Assembly: GCA_027924645.1 (NCBI GenBank)
Contig: BSBN01000213.1
Location: 32,118,501 to 32,182,500 of the forward strand
Origin: Cunninghamia lanceolata
Lineage: Eukaryota > Streptophyta > Pinopsida > Cupressales > Cupressaceae
Length of the DNA: 64,000 nt
Direction: 5' to 3'
Numbering within the stretch: position 1 is the stretch's first letter; each line of letters opens with the position of its first letter. Of the stretch, positions 32,863 through 45,200 are shown one piece after another. The notes beneath the pieces are model-generated. The model saw nothing but the letters and a program-made list of their open reading frames with translations. It was not told the DNA's origin and did not search any database. A program made the translations under genes and the position numbers.

Positions 32863-35605
32863 TGTTAGCACTCATTTTGACCTGGGGTTGATTTTTCATG
32901 ATCAGGGGGTTTCTTCATTTGAACCCTTTATCTTCTTGCCCATTTTTTCTAAGTGATGGACCTCCTCAGCATTTTTCAGCTGCAGCATCATATTTTCCTG
33001 AGGAGGAGGTCATCATCATCATCTTGTCTTCGATGATGGTCTGCATCATCATGTTCTTCGTCGACTGGTTTCTCATCGTCATCATCATATTTCAATATCG
33101 GGTGATGTTTGGATATCATCCTGATCCTGCTGATGAGCTACAGTGCGCCCTGATTTGCTTGCGGGGGTGATCTTTTCAAGTATCCGGTGATCTCCCATTT
33201 ATCACCTTGCCCAAACATGATGATGATGTTGCCCCGATATTCTGAAGGGGTTATTCTCTAAGTTGTTCGACATGACTTGTTTTTTCTTAAGGGTCGTCGT
33301 CATCATCATCATATTTCCAGTTATCACCGTGTTGCTTGCGAGGGTCATCATATTTTCTGCCTTCATGATATTTCACCGGGGGTGATATTTTTATCATCGG
33401 GTGATCTTGGTTATGATCATCCTGATGATGTTGTTGAAGAGTTCTAAGTGCGACCCGATATTCACTGGGGTCATCATATTTTGAACGTCAGGATGATCTT
33501 AGTCAATATCATCCTGATGATGTTGTATCACTTCTTGTTCGTTGTTTTGTCATCCTGATGATGCTGACGTCATTCTTATGACAGGGTGATATCTTTTTCT
33601 CTGCCTATCTGCATCATGATATTTCCGAAGGAGGGGGTGATATTTTCATTTTTGAATATCACCCGGATGTATGTTTGTTCCAGCGTCATGATGATGCTGA
33701 TATCAAGGAGATATCCGCCTGCCGGTTTCGTGCATTATCTAGTGGGGGTGATCTTTTCAAGCATCATCATATTCATCTATCGCCCCGATCTTATAGTGAA
33801 GCTACAGTGCAACCTGATATTTGTGCATTAGGATGATATTTCCAAATATCCGGTTGTCTTCCGAATATCATCCTGATGTTGATATGATGATGACGTCATC
33901 AAGGTCTGGGGGGGGTCATATTTCTAACACAGATCATCTTGTGGAGATCCCCCGATATTTGCAAACATGATGATGACGTCATCCGGATATGAGGAGGTGC
34001 GCAGTAGGCAGATATGATGATGACGTCAGCAGGATATGATGATGATGTCATCAGGATGTTCATCGGCCAGACTTTTGGTATAAGCTCAGCAGGAGGATGT
34101 TCCTCCGATGGATCAGGTTGTGCCGATTATCATGCAGGTTATATCACGATATGATGCTGACGTCAGGGTGATATTTCGGGCAACAGGATATCATGCTGCT
34201 GGAGGATGATGATGATGAAGTCTTTTACTAGTGTCGTCAGGAGCAAAAGCACCGACATGATATATGCTCATGACCTAGTATATAAAGTGTTAAAGAGGTT
34301 GCTGCGGGGTGCATGTGGGATAATTGATATCCTGCATTTTCAAATATCATGATGATGAATCTCGGCGGGAAATGGTTGCGATTAACTGTCTGATGTTCTT
34401 CCCAAGGCCGCGGGTTGGTGCGCCATTAATGGCGATTGTTGCAGAGGTATGGGCGATGGCGTGGGCTGATCTAGTACCTGGTTGAAGATCTGGATCCCTA
34501 GGCGGTGGCGCAGGGCTCGAAAAATCTTCCTGTCTCCTCCCCTACCTGCTGCATTCAAGTTTGGGCGCCAATCTGGTAATGTTTGAGCGCCATCTTTCTG
34601 ATACTGTGTATCTGGCGGGATTTTTGGTCAACCATGTAATTAATTGCTGAGCACCTACTTGGCTGTTATAAGCCGGTTGTGTTGCTCATTTGTGGTTGTT
34701 GAAAGTTGAAGATTTTTGGCTCTGTAATTCATAACAAGTTGATCTGGTTGCTCTGTACAGCTTAACCTGTGAGTTTATGTATCTCTTGTTGTATGTTTTT
34801 GGCATGAACCCACTGATTTCATGATTGATCTTATATGAGAAATGCTATCTTAGCATGTGTTGTGTTAATTCTGTCTCCAGTATTGCATGTATTCTTCTTC
34901 TGAATCTGGATGTTTGGGTAATGTTTAGATTCTAGAGCATAGAATTCCTACGTTGAATGTCTGATCTTTTAACTTCTACTCAAGGGGTAGATTAAACTGT
35001 TTTCAGGTTGAACATTGGGAAGGGTATACTGCAGTAGGGATGCCATAAGTAGAGATAACTTAACACTCTGTATTGGGAGATATCTGTAAGGCAGGTATCA
35101 CATATATCCCCTTGAAATCCAGTTTTAGCTGTTCATGCTGATCATTCACAGGTGTATGTCTACTGACTCCAGGCCCTGGATAGGCACCAATCATGCTTTG
35201 TTTTTGTGTTATAACCATGTCCAGCTTTGCATCCAAACTTAAAATCCAACTCAAAATCTAAAACAAACATTAGGACATTAGAATTAGTTTAGGATCCTCA
35301 GTCCTCTGTCTACAACTGCTAATAGGCCCAAAGCTAGCCCCTTTGCTCTTATCTTTCAGTTTTGGTCTACTTACAAGAGGACTATCTGCTTTCTGTCAGC
35401 ATCCCAGCCTTGTATGCATATCCTCATGGATGTTGAGTAGGGAATACCCCCCTAGGTCTTGCAGAGCCTGAAGAAGAAGAGGAGATAAAATATAGAGTCT
35501 ATCTCCTACACTGTTGGCCCCCTGGCCCAGAGATCCTGTTGATCACTGATGGCTACCTTGTAGGGAAATCTGGGAATAAGCATCCAGTCTGGGAAAAAGT
35601 CAACA
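32863..35605 (+). repeat. 3' LTR of E2 (2,743 bp)
   Basis: Nearly identical copy of 23398-26141, starting TGTTAGCACTCATTTTGACC and ending AAAAAGTCAACA. Differences are mostly C/T or G/A, many at CpG or CHG sites, plus one base in a G run (near 33910). The preceding 146 bases (32717-32862) are a short 3' UTR without a clear polypurine tract. Confidence 0.92.
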
Positions 35606-35610
35606 CGTCC

Positions 35611-36358
35611 CTTGGAGTGCTTTTTAGTCTGCATGTGTTGTTTTCATTCCTAATCCCTTTGAAGTTAGCATCAACCATATCTAGTTGTGGAATATCCTAG
35701 TGACCTATGGTTTGATTCCTTCTCCTCATGAATGTATCTTGTATGTATGTTATTCAATTACTAAAGATTCACTGAAATTAGAAGCATTCTTTTAAAATTT
35801 CTTTCAATTTCATAACAGATCATCTCCATAATTGCAAATAATAGTGAATCAAAAGAAAATAACATGAAATATGCAGATATACCGTAGATAATTGAAAATA
35901 TAGAGCATATTTAGAGTAAAAGCATGTCAAATTTACAAATATCATGCAAATTCAGACAAATATCCATGAAATACATGTAAATATCCACTTATAGACACAT
36001 CATGAGAATAAATATACAGTGTAGAAGAAAGAACAAGTTCATAGTGATCAATGATCAGAAGAATTGAGCAAACTTGCAAATATCTCAGCTATCTTTGGAA
36101 ATAAAGTAGAATTAACCTCTCTATGGAGTGAATTTATAGGATATAGTTCAATAATGATCATCTAGACAAATGTAAGACCCCTTGAAATGGAAAATAGCAT
36201 CTCACATCAACCTCTGAGTAATGTCAAACAATCATGACCTGATCAACAGAGACTTGGAGTCATCAACTTATCCTAAGCTAATCATACTTTACAAGATAAT
36301 AAGGGTTTGTTGTGCCAATTTTTATGCATGTTGCTTTGACTAACAATCATCATCAACA
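35611..36358 (+). repeat. 3' LTR of E1, second part
   Basis: Resumes the E1 LTR after E2 (CTTGGAGTGCTTTTTAGTCTG) and matches 6555-7305 to the end ATCATCATCAACA. It contains R/U5 sequence only, no ORF. It is followed by the TSD AGAAA at 36359-36363, which closes E1. Confidence 0.88.
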
Positions 36359-37400
36359 AGAAAATACAAATCTTCTCCATGTGTATTACTAATAAAATAT
36401 GGGCCTATCCAAAAAGGATCAAACTTTTCTTGTTTTCCCTTATCTTGATATCTGGCATTCCACATGAGAATAAGATCATCAATCTGAAACTTCTTTTCTG
36501 GAGCTCTCTTATCAAACAAATACTTCACGTTCTGTTGCTTCTTTAGATTGATATTCTGAGCTTCTCTCCTAGTCTCATCTAATGCAACCAATTGATTAAC
36601 CCTTTCTACCATTGCATCATGTATGTCATCATCATTTTCTTATAGGAACCTATATACTAGTAAGATATTGTTCATAGGCATCCTTTCTTCTACTCCATAC
36701 ACCAATTCAAATGGAGATTTGCCTATTGCTTTCTAAATAGTCACTCTATCATTCCATACTGCCAATTTGAGTTTGGAATCCCATGCCTTCTTATTTTTCC
36801 CAATTATCCTTTTGATTAGCTTCATTAAACTCTTGTTACTGGACTCATCTTGACCATTACCTTGAGGATGATAGGGTGAAGAATAAGACAGATTAATACC
36901 ATAGTCATTACAAAAATCCACAAATTCACTAGACCTAAAGCACATAGCATTCTCTATCACCAGTTTTGTAGGCACCCCAAATCTGATTATTATGTGTTCT
37001 AGAACAAAGTTTGCAACAATCTTTCTTGTAGCTTTCTTCGTTGGAATTGCTTTAATCCATTTAGTAAAATAATCAGTGGAAACTGGTACCCAACTGTGTC
37101 ATCCACTTGATTTCTTTGAGATATTACCAATGAAATTAATTCCCCATTGCTGAAATGGAGCCTCAATTGTAATAGTCCTGAGTGGCAATACACCTACATA
37201 CTTTACTTTGCCTAAAAATCTCTTACAAGCTTCACATTTTCTCATCACCTTGTGTACATCAAAAAATAATGTAGGCCAATAATAGCCTAATCTCAAGATC
37301 TTATGTGCTATAGTTTTGGCCATATAATGTCCTCTACATACTCCACTATGTATCTTAGTCAAAGTTTTGGTGGCTTGATCTTCATCCACACATTTAAGCA
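36359..37400 (-). pseudogene. H integrase (degraded)
   Basis: On the minus strand: HHCC finger (HSGVCRGHYMAKTIAHKILR, then CEACKRF), PFQQWGINFIGNI, core segments and C-terminal GKQEKFDPFWIGPYFISN. These correspond closely to E2. The core Asp of E2's TDNAMCF reads IENAMCF, so one DDE residue is Asp-to-Glu; the catalytic Glu persists in GNGQDESSNKS. Several stops and frameshifts break it (open parts 36733-36975, 37099-37401). The frame ends at the E1 insertion and continues at 341->1. Confidence 0.8.
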
Positions 37401-39003
37401 AAACCCATTAGGATTCTTCCAGTAGAACTCTCCTTGCAAAATGGCATATTTTATTTCTTGTAATTTCAATGTCCTCTTCTGATTATCACTCAAGTGAGAT
37501 GGACATATCATATCATGTAAATACAGGACAATATCCTTATACCATTTTGAATTTTGCACATTACATCCTTTGTCTTGTGCATCATTATCTATCATATTTA
37601 CTTGACAAGCTTTGAGATTTGATTTAGTCATTAACTTTGCTAGGCCTTGTCCTCTCACCAATTTAGTAATTTGAATATCAATATTAAACTCTTGTATCTT
37701 GTTTATCCATCTGCAACATCTTCTTCTCAATTCATGTTGTGTGAAAATGTCTTTTATTGCAGAGTGAGGGACATAAGCTATGATCTATGCACCCACCAAA
37801 TAGGACCTGGAATTCTTTACTTCTCTAACCAAGGCATAAAATTGCTTCTCCATTATGTCATATTTTAACTCTGTAGATTGCAATGACTTACTAAAAAATG
37901 TAATTGGTTGTTCATATCCTTCATCATTCTTTTGCAATAAGATTGCAACAATTGTATGGAAAGAGGCAAAAGAAAACAATTAAAAATGTTTTGAAAAGTT
38001 AGGAGATTTCAACATTGGAGATATCTTAATAAATTCCATTATATTTTGAAATCCCTAGATGGCTTCATCTTCCCATGTTATTGTTGTACCCTTCTTCATC
38101 ATTTTGGATATAGCCTTGGTTGTTTCTGCAAAGTTAGTAACAAACCTTCTAATAAAGTTGATCTTCCCAAAGAATGACTAAATACTCTTAACTGTCTTAG
38201 GCATTGGCTGCAACTCTATTAGGATCAATTCTCACTCCATCCTTTGATACAATATGTCCCAATAACTTAACTTCAGTTACTCCAAAAGCACATTTCTTGG
38301 GGTTTAATGATATTCCATATTCCAATGCTCTAATGAAAATATTTTCTAAATGCATGCAATGATCTTCTGTCTTCTTGGAATATGAAGTCAAATCATCTTG
38401 ATATACCACTAATATGGAGTCTATAATACCAACAAATGCAACATCCATTGCTCTTTGGAATTTTGGTCATGCATTTGTCAATCGAAATGGCATCCTTACA
38501 TATAGCCCATGGTGTAGTAAAGGTAGTCTTGTATTGTTCAGATTCTTTCACCTTTACCTAATTGTAATATGAGAATCCATCCATCATGGATAAGAGCTCA
38601 CAACTTGTGACCTTCTACAACATGGCTTCCATATTAGGCAGTGGGTAATTATCTTTTAGAGATGATACTTCCTAAAGTCAACACACAGTCTAATATCTCC
38701 ATTCTTCTTTCTAACCAGAACCAAATTGGAAACCCAAGTAGAATACCTAATAGGCTTGATGATCCCTCCATCTCTAAGGTTGATTAATTCCTCTTTCATC
38801 TTTGGAGCCAAGGTTGGATTAATGGGCCTTTTCTTTTGCCAAAATGGTTTAGCATATGGCTTCAATGGAATCTCATGCTGAAATAAGTATTCTCTATAAT
38901 ATTTCAAATCATCATAAGACCATGCAAATACATGCTTATTTTTTCTAAGTAAAGCAATGAACATTGTTTTGATATGTGGAGTAAGTTGTTTCCAATTATA
39001 TAC
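37401..39003 (-). pseudogene. H reverse transcriptase and RNase H (degraded)
   Basis: Minus-strand order from 39003 down: KNKHVFAWSYDDLKYYREYL, STWVSNLVLVRKKNGDIRLC, DFRK, then frameshifted blocks, the active site VVYQDDLTSYSKK (near 38400), NPKKCAFG and KLLGHIVSKDGVRIDP. These are followed by the RNase H segment FSFASFHTIVAILLQ and VRGQGLAKLMTKSN. It shares the Gln in YQDD with E2 and is its closest relative in the window. Multiple stops. Interrupted at 39003 by the solo LTR. Confidence 0.8.
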
Positions 39004-42000
39004 TGTTGTGTGGTTACACAACATGCCCCATTTTGACTTGACAAAACAGGGACCCAACTTTTTGCTGCTTTGGCTTGTGTTGTTTTTCTACTCTTCGGCG
39101 GTCTGGTAAAAGTAAGTCATGTAGGTGACCCTACATAAGGGAAGTGGGCAAGTCATCATGATGAGGTCAGTTTGTCAAAGTTAATATTTCATATCAATAA
39201 CCTCATGGTTGAAAGGAGTATAAAATTTCATGCAGGTTTTCCTTTTGGATCACCTCGATATTCCTTAGGGAACGAAAGTTATGACAAGTCAAAGTCCTGG
39301 TCAAACTTGATATTCTTGGGGGGTCATATTCTTTAACATCAGTCACCTTACGTTAGATCACCCTGATGCCAGTTTATCACTCGATAATCATTTGGTCCGC
39401 GAACTCTGGATGTCAATTTTAGGTAATAACTGTATTTGCCTGTCAAACAACTTCATATATTTTGTAGGGATCATATTTCAAATATCACCCGATCTTGTGA
39501 ATATCACCCGATATTTCAAATATCATCCTGTCGCAGAATATCACCCCAGTGCCAATATGCCAATGACATCATCCAATCCTGATGAACAAAGAAATCAGTA
39601 AATCACCCTAACAGTGACGTCATCATCCTTTTTACCTCGCAGAGGTACGTATCCAATGATCACCCTCTTAAATAACATGATGGTGATGTCATCCTGATCT
39701 TTCGAAAGGGGGTCACATTCGTTAATATGACTCATCTTCGTTAACATGATGATGATGTCAGCTTATCCCATTCCACAAAGGAACTGATATGACGATGACA
39801 TCATCAATCGGCTTGAACTTTGAAGGTCATCTAATTTCTAACATCCGTCATCTTTTCTAATATGACTGATCTTTCCTAACATGACGGTGACATCATTATG
39901 ACCCAATATAAAAAGCTCGACATGACCGTGACGTCATCCTATTTGGAGGGTGATATTCCTTAATATCAGGGTCATATTTCTTAACATCCCAATTTCCTTC
40001 AGTATGACCATGACATCAGCCTTTCACATTTTAACGAAGTCCGTCCATGATGATGACATCATCATCATATCCCGATCTATGAAGAGAGTCATATTAGTTA
40101 ATATCCCTCATATTAACTAATGTGCATACCCGGACCCGATAGTGTTATTCAATGGAATTTAGTGAACAAAAGCACATGTATTGCATATGCATGATCTTAT
40201 GCATGCGATATACACAAAGAGATACAAAACTGGAAATGTAAGATACTGATCTAGACAATACCTAGTGCTGAGCCTGTGGTATTGTAATCCAATAAAATAA
40301 ACAAAGAAGAATTGAGTTTCTGCAAATAGGCAAACTCGCTGAGAGTTGTGAATTGCCTCCGAAAAACTAATTTTTATTCACTTCCATTTGAAATATATAG
40401 GCTTGCATATCATATGAAGGGTCACATCACCCTTGGAATATAAAAGGAGCTACTACAAGGTGAAACTATTTGCAAAAAATTCAAAGAAACTCAAAAAATT
40501 AGGAAATTTTTTATCTTCTCCTTGGCAGGGTCATAACTCCTAGCTATTTTGTCAGAATTTAAACTTTCTAGATTCATTGGAAAGATAAACTAATTATCTA
40601 GTTTGAGTTGCTCGGTTACTTAGGCTTAACGCCAAGTTACCGACAAAGTCTTGAGCCCTAATTCCGCTCCTAAGGCCTCCGAAAATGCAATTTACTAAGA
40701 TGTAGAAAACACAAAATTATATTTTTGATATTTTTACCAAAAAATCACTTAAATGACCATGGACCTGATCAGATATTGAAGCCATTTTAGGGCCTAATAG
40801 CATGTTTTCCAGTCAATGATAGTTGATCGGACCCTCTTGATTACCTATGGACATTTGGATACGCAAATTTTCATAGATGCTCAATATTCATAATCCGATA
40901 TTTATAGGTTTGCACATTCACAGCCTGATAAAATATAAATGTTTATTTTCCTGCTAGTTTATAGAATGATGATGCTTAATTCTTGTCTGTTTGTTGCAGA
41001 AGGTTGAAGCTATTTGGAGTTTGGCTAAAAATTGCAGAGTTGCGGACACAGAGGCAACATGAACTTGAGCTAAGGAGGATATTGTCAAATGCATTATTTG
41101 CCAACTAGAGGATGGACCAGGCTGAAGATGCTGGAATATTCGGTGTCAGCTGTGTAATTGCCAACTGGCAGGCACGTGCTGTTCATCTGGACTGTTGAAT
41201 GTTATGAGAGGATCTAGATCATTGGATCAATGTAACTATTTTCTAGCCTTTGTTCTATAAAAAGGGCCAGAACTTGTCCAAAAAAAGAGAGAATATATGG
41301 CAAAATAAGGCCAATTACTGTAGAATTAAGAAGAGATCGGATTACTGAGACTAATGAGGACTAAATTGTTGAAATATCAAGGTTCTTTCTTCAGATAATT
41401 GTAAATGTACTTGTTTTAAAGCATACTGAATGGAGATAAAGCTTCAGATTACATCCTGATTGTAAACTTTACGTAATCTTCAAGTTGATTTCTGGATATG
41501 TAATGGTGAATGTTGTGTTCAAATAGAAGCGCTTTCATTTTATTGCATGTTGTTATCAACTTTTCCTTTGAAGATTTGCACTGGATCATGCGGATTTGTG
41601 GAATGTCCTGGTGAAGTATGATTCTAGTTTTCTTCTCTTCATTGTTGTATCAGAGCATGCATGTGGATCAGTGATCTTAGTCAAGTAATTTTGGGAATCT
41701 CATTCTTTAACCCTTTTTTCTCATTTTAATTTCATTGAGATCACTTCCATAACTGCAAATAATGATAAATAATAGGTAGAACAAAGAAATATGCTGACAT
41801 CTCGTAGGTAACTGAATATTATTAGCATATTTGAGCTAAATGCATGTAGTGTTGAGAATATCATGCAAAGTATTGCAAATAATGGTAAAAATCATGCAAA
41901 TATCAACCTGTAGGCACATTATTTGAGTGAATTCATAGTGCAGAGGTAGAATTGTTGGAGATTTATGCAGAGAAAATATAAAGGACAGGATATCTAGAGA

Positions 42001-42219
42001 AATACTGATGAACTTTGTAGAAATTACTGAAGAACGTAAGGCCCCTGAATGATTAACAGCAACACACATCAACCACTAAGTAACGTCAGTAGATTATGAA
42101 CTAATTAACAGAGACTTGGGATCATGAATTCTTTGAGCTCATCATATCTTTCAAGATGAGTAAAGGTTGTTGTGTAACTTTTATTCTATGTTTGTTTATG
42201 ACTAACATCATCATCAACA
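39004..42219 (+). mobile_element. Solo LTR of the E1 family, lacking the U3 reading frame
   Basis: Ends TGTTGTGTGGTTACACAAC... and ...CATCATCATCAACA are those of E1, with TSD TATAC (38999-39003 and 42220-42224). At 3,216 bp it is less than half the E1 LTR. The first 1.1 kb and the last 1 kb match E1, including TATAAAAAG at 41256. The middle (about 40120-41200) is unrelated to the reading-frame module of E1 and contains no long ORF. TGACGTCA sites at 39615-39622 and 39929-39936. It interrupts H between the RNase H connector and RT. Confidence 0.87.
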
Positions 42220-43114
42220 TATACCTTCTTAGAAACATTGTCTGTTCACAAATTTACCTCTTCTAGATCCTGTTTAGTGGTTGAATTGGACTTGGCAACA
42301 AATTGATCATTATTATCAAATGCTCTTTCTAAGGCAACTAATCCTTTTGGGATATTTTTTGTTTTCAGTTGTATAACCTTATTACCCAAAAATGTTTCCT
42401 TTCCATCAATAGTTTCCACAAAATTTTGGAAATCTAATTCTTGACTCTCATATTCATCAATGCAATGCAGAAATATGGTTAAATCCTTATCATCATCAAA
42501 TAGCTACCAACTAGAGATATTATCTGGGACTACAGGTCTCACCTTTATTTCCACACATGCAATGTTAGAAAAGGTAATATCATCTACTATGATTGCAACA
42601 TTTGCTAGGAAATCAACCATGACATTCCTTGATCTTTCAACCCAATTGATGGAAAATGAATCAAATAATTCTATGACATCCCAAACTACATTTTTATACT
42701 GCTTCAACCTTTTGTTCTTTGATTCATACTTCTAACCTGTGAAACAATAATCTTTGAATCACCTGAAACCTTGATTATCTTGATTCCATATTTTCACAGC
42801 TATGTTCAATCCAAGCAAGAGTGCCTCATATTATGCAATATTATTAGTGCACTCAAACTTCAAAAGGAATGAAAACTTGAAAGTGTTACCACTAGGAGTA
42901 ACAAATACTACTCCTACACCTAAACCCTCTTTTGAATAGGCACCATCAAAATACATGGACCACAATTCATTTTCACCCTTTGATTTCTCTATTTCAAAAT
43001 CAATTGGTCTTTTCCTCTCAATGACAACATTAGATGATATTACCTTGAAATTGTCACAATCCACATCAATAAAACATACCTGATCAACCAGTTCTTCTTC
43101 CTCAACCAAGTTAG
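42220..43114 (-). pseudogene. H upstream RNase H and connector (degraded)
   Basis: Minus strand: LVDQVCFIDVDCDNFKVISS, ELWSMYFDGAYSKEGLGVGV, FECTNNIA, then after a break KQYKNVVWDVIELFDSFSIN, RNVMVDFLANVAI and the connector KNIPKGLVALERAFDNN. All correspond to E2 28.9-30.0 kb in the same order, so H also has RNase H upstream of RT. Stops and frameshifts are frequent. No protease or gypsy gag follows; copia sequence begins at about 43115. Confidence 0.75.
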
Positions 43115-44206
43115 GTTCTCAAAGTGGTTAGAGAAACCACTATCATTAACCCAAGAATTTTCTTTTTCTATTGCATGAAAAGTAGTCCACACAACCATTG
43201 ATTTTTCATTATCTTTGCCAACCTGCAAGGTACCAAACTTCTTACATTTTCCAATATCACTCTTTTTGTCACCAACTTTCAAAGCCATGAAAAGTGTTTC
43301 ATCATTTGAATCATCATGATCCTCATCTTCTAAAGAACAACTATTTTCCATGGAATAAAGACTTCTTTTAAACTTCTCTCTTTTGTTGTGATCCTTTGAT
43401 TCTTTAAAAGGACATTTAGAGGCAAGATGACCAATTCTCCCACAATTGAAGCACTTGAAAGGTAACTTACCTTTGTATTTACCGGTGCCTTTCTTCAATG
43501 TTCTCACAAAGTTCATTTCTCCCTCATCAAGGTCATCATCTTGATCAGTTGTTTCATCTTCTTCCTTTTTACTGACTTTGAATGTTGCTTCCTTCTTTGG
43601 AACATCTTTGTCAAATTCTCTCATTTCAAAGGCTGTGAGAGTACCAAACAATTGATCTACTAAATAGTGATCCAAGTCCTGAGACTCCTCAATTGTAGAT
43701 ACCTTATGACTATAATCTTTAGGGAGAGATCTTAGAACCTTCTTCACAATCTCATCTTCTTTCACTTCTCCACCAAGACCTCTGATGTCATTAACTACTT
43801 CATCCACCTGGATCATATAACTAGCAATGCCTTCATCTTCTGCCATCCTCAGGGTCTAAAATTTGCTCTTGAAGATCTGCATCTTGGCTTTCTTTACTTT
43901 ATTGTCTCCTTGATAAATGCTACTAAGTTTTTCCTGGACATCCTTAGTAGAACTACAATTCATTATCTTCAAAAGTTTTCAATTAGCTAGCCCACACATA
44001 ATACCATTCTTTGCCTTGGCATTGTTGTCATACAACCTAATCTCATCTGGATCTATAGGAGTAGAAGTAGGAGCAATGTAACCATCCTTGATAGATTGCC
44101 AAACACCAAACCCTATAGAGGATAGATAGCCTTCCATCCTTAGCTTCCAAAAGGTGTAATTTGTTCCATCAAACTTAGGTACCTTATAAGATCCATCATG
44201 TTCCAT
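43115..44206 (-). pseudogene. Ty1/copia Gag and protease start (truncated)
   Basis: Minus strand from 44206: MEHDGSYKVPKFDGTNYTFW and KLRMEGYL open the gag. A stop follows GLAN, then KVLRSLPKDYSHKVSTIEES. A classic CCHC knuckle CFNCGRIGHLASKC (near 43450) leads to the start of a copia protease, SWVNDSGFSNH (DSG intact). Immediately afterwards, within VEEEELVDQVCF, the sequence becomes gypsy H. Integrase, RT and RNase H of a copia element are absent. Its PBS and LTR lie upstream (44249-45200), so this is the 5' end of a copia element on the minus strand. Confidence 0.8.
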
Positions 44207-44248
44207 CTCGAACCTTCCTCAAATGGTTAAGCTCCTTTTGAGGAACTT

Positions 44249-44261
44249 GGCTCTGATACCA
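44249..44261 (-). other. Copia primer-binding site (initiator tRNA-Met type)
   Basis: On the minus strand TGGTATCAGAGCC, complementary to the 3' end of tRNA-iMet, lies two bases from the LTR end and upstream of gag at 44206. Confidence 0.8.
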
Positions 44262-44263
44262 AT

Positions 44264-45200
44264 TGTTGAACACTCTTGTATACTAAGAGGGGGGGTGAAT
44301 CAGTATCTTCAAAAACTTAAACCCTCAACACAATGCAAATTTAGTTTTCTACCAAGATCAACAATCCTTAAATAGATCAACAACAATGGAAGATAAAGTA
44401 ATGAACAAACATGCACAAGATAACACCAAATATATGTGGAAAACCCAGGAAGGGAAAAACCACAGTGAGAAAAGCTGCTAGGAGCTACTGTCCTAATCCA
44501 TCCTAACAAAAGAATCACAATTACAACTTTGTTTTAGGGCTACAACCCAAGGAAGCTACTACTCCTTGTAGAAAGGTTTTAGGGTCACTCCCAAAGAAGT
44601 TACAACTCCTTGCAGACTTTGTTTTAGGGCTTCAACCCAAGGAAACAACTACTCCCTGAACTAAGAACAAACTCAGAAAATATTACAACATGATGGTTCT
44701 TCTACTGTATGAATCTGACAATGAAGCTCAATCCTTTTGATTATTGCAATTCAACTTCTAAAACTTATTCAAATGTCGTCTCTACAGCTTACTAACTCAC
44801 TACTTTTAGCCTTCAAGAAGTTTTTTCTTTGGCTCACTGCCTCTAGCATTTAGTTAAGCATACTCTCCACTTCCTTTCTATCTCAAAAATATCTTCAAGT
44901 TGAATCCGGACAGACTCTATTACTTCTTCTCTTTCTCTTTTAGTCTCACATCATAATACATTACACATCCACATTTGACTCCTTACACTCACACTCACAA
45001 TCACACCTCACCTAGATCAACTATTTTTATAATATTTACATGATATAACATTGATTACATTACATGTCATCTAGAGACAACAAGAATATTACAATTACAA
45101 GTCAGCCATAGATCAAACAACATGAAACGTGTAGAGGGCAAGCCCTAAAATAAACTACACACAACAAATGGAAGATGAACATGCATTACAGATTCTAACA
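44264..45200 (-). repeat. Copia 5' LTR (minus strand)
   Basis: On the plus strand it runs TGTTGAACACTCTTG...GATTCTAACA; read on the minus strand it starts TGTTAGAATCTG and ends GTGTTCAACA. A TATAAAAATA element lies near 45030 on the minus strand. The inner edge is fixed by the adjacent PBS. The outer edge (45200) is inferred from TG/CA ends only, since the partner LTR is not in view. Confidence 0.65.

Larger units (their letters stand above)
23398..35605 (+). mobile_element. E2: young Ty3/gypsy (Tat-like) retrotransposon
   Basis: Complete element with TG...CA ends and TSD CGTCC (23393-23397 and 35606-35610). The E1 5' LTR shows the unoccupied site (CGTCCCTTGGAGTGC near 6550). LTRs are 23398-26141 and 32863-35605. 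One gag-pol frame runs from 26261 to 32716 and is interrupted only by TAG codons at 28556, 29999, 31853 and 31859. Domain order is gag, protease, RNase H, RT, RNase H, integrase. The LTRs differ at about 24 positions by eye (0.9%), mostly transitions, so it is the youngest dated element in the window. The lineage is close to H. Confidence 0.93.
342..36358 (+). mobile_element. E1: giant-LTR Ty3/gypsy (Tat-like) retrotransposon, interrupted by E2
   Basis: The ends are TGTTG...CAACA, flanked by a 5-bp TSD AGAAA (337-341 and 36359-36363). The element consists of a 5' LTR (342-7305), an internal region (7306-17172) and a 3' LTR split into 17173-23397 and 35611-36358 by insertion of E2. The internal order is PBS, gag, protease, RNase H, RT, RNase H, integrase. 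All coding parts carry stops and frameshifts, so the copy is dead. The first 315 or so bases of the two LTRs differ at about 27 places by eye (about 8%), so E1 is far older than E2. Each LTR carries a long degraded reading frame in U3. Confidence 0.9.

Noticed and set aside
42460..42735. 91-codon plus-strand ORF
   Set aside because: Antisense shadow of the H RNase H on the minus strand, which has the recognisable motifs.
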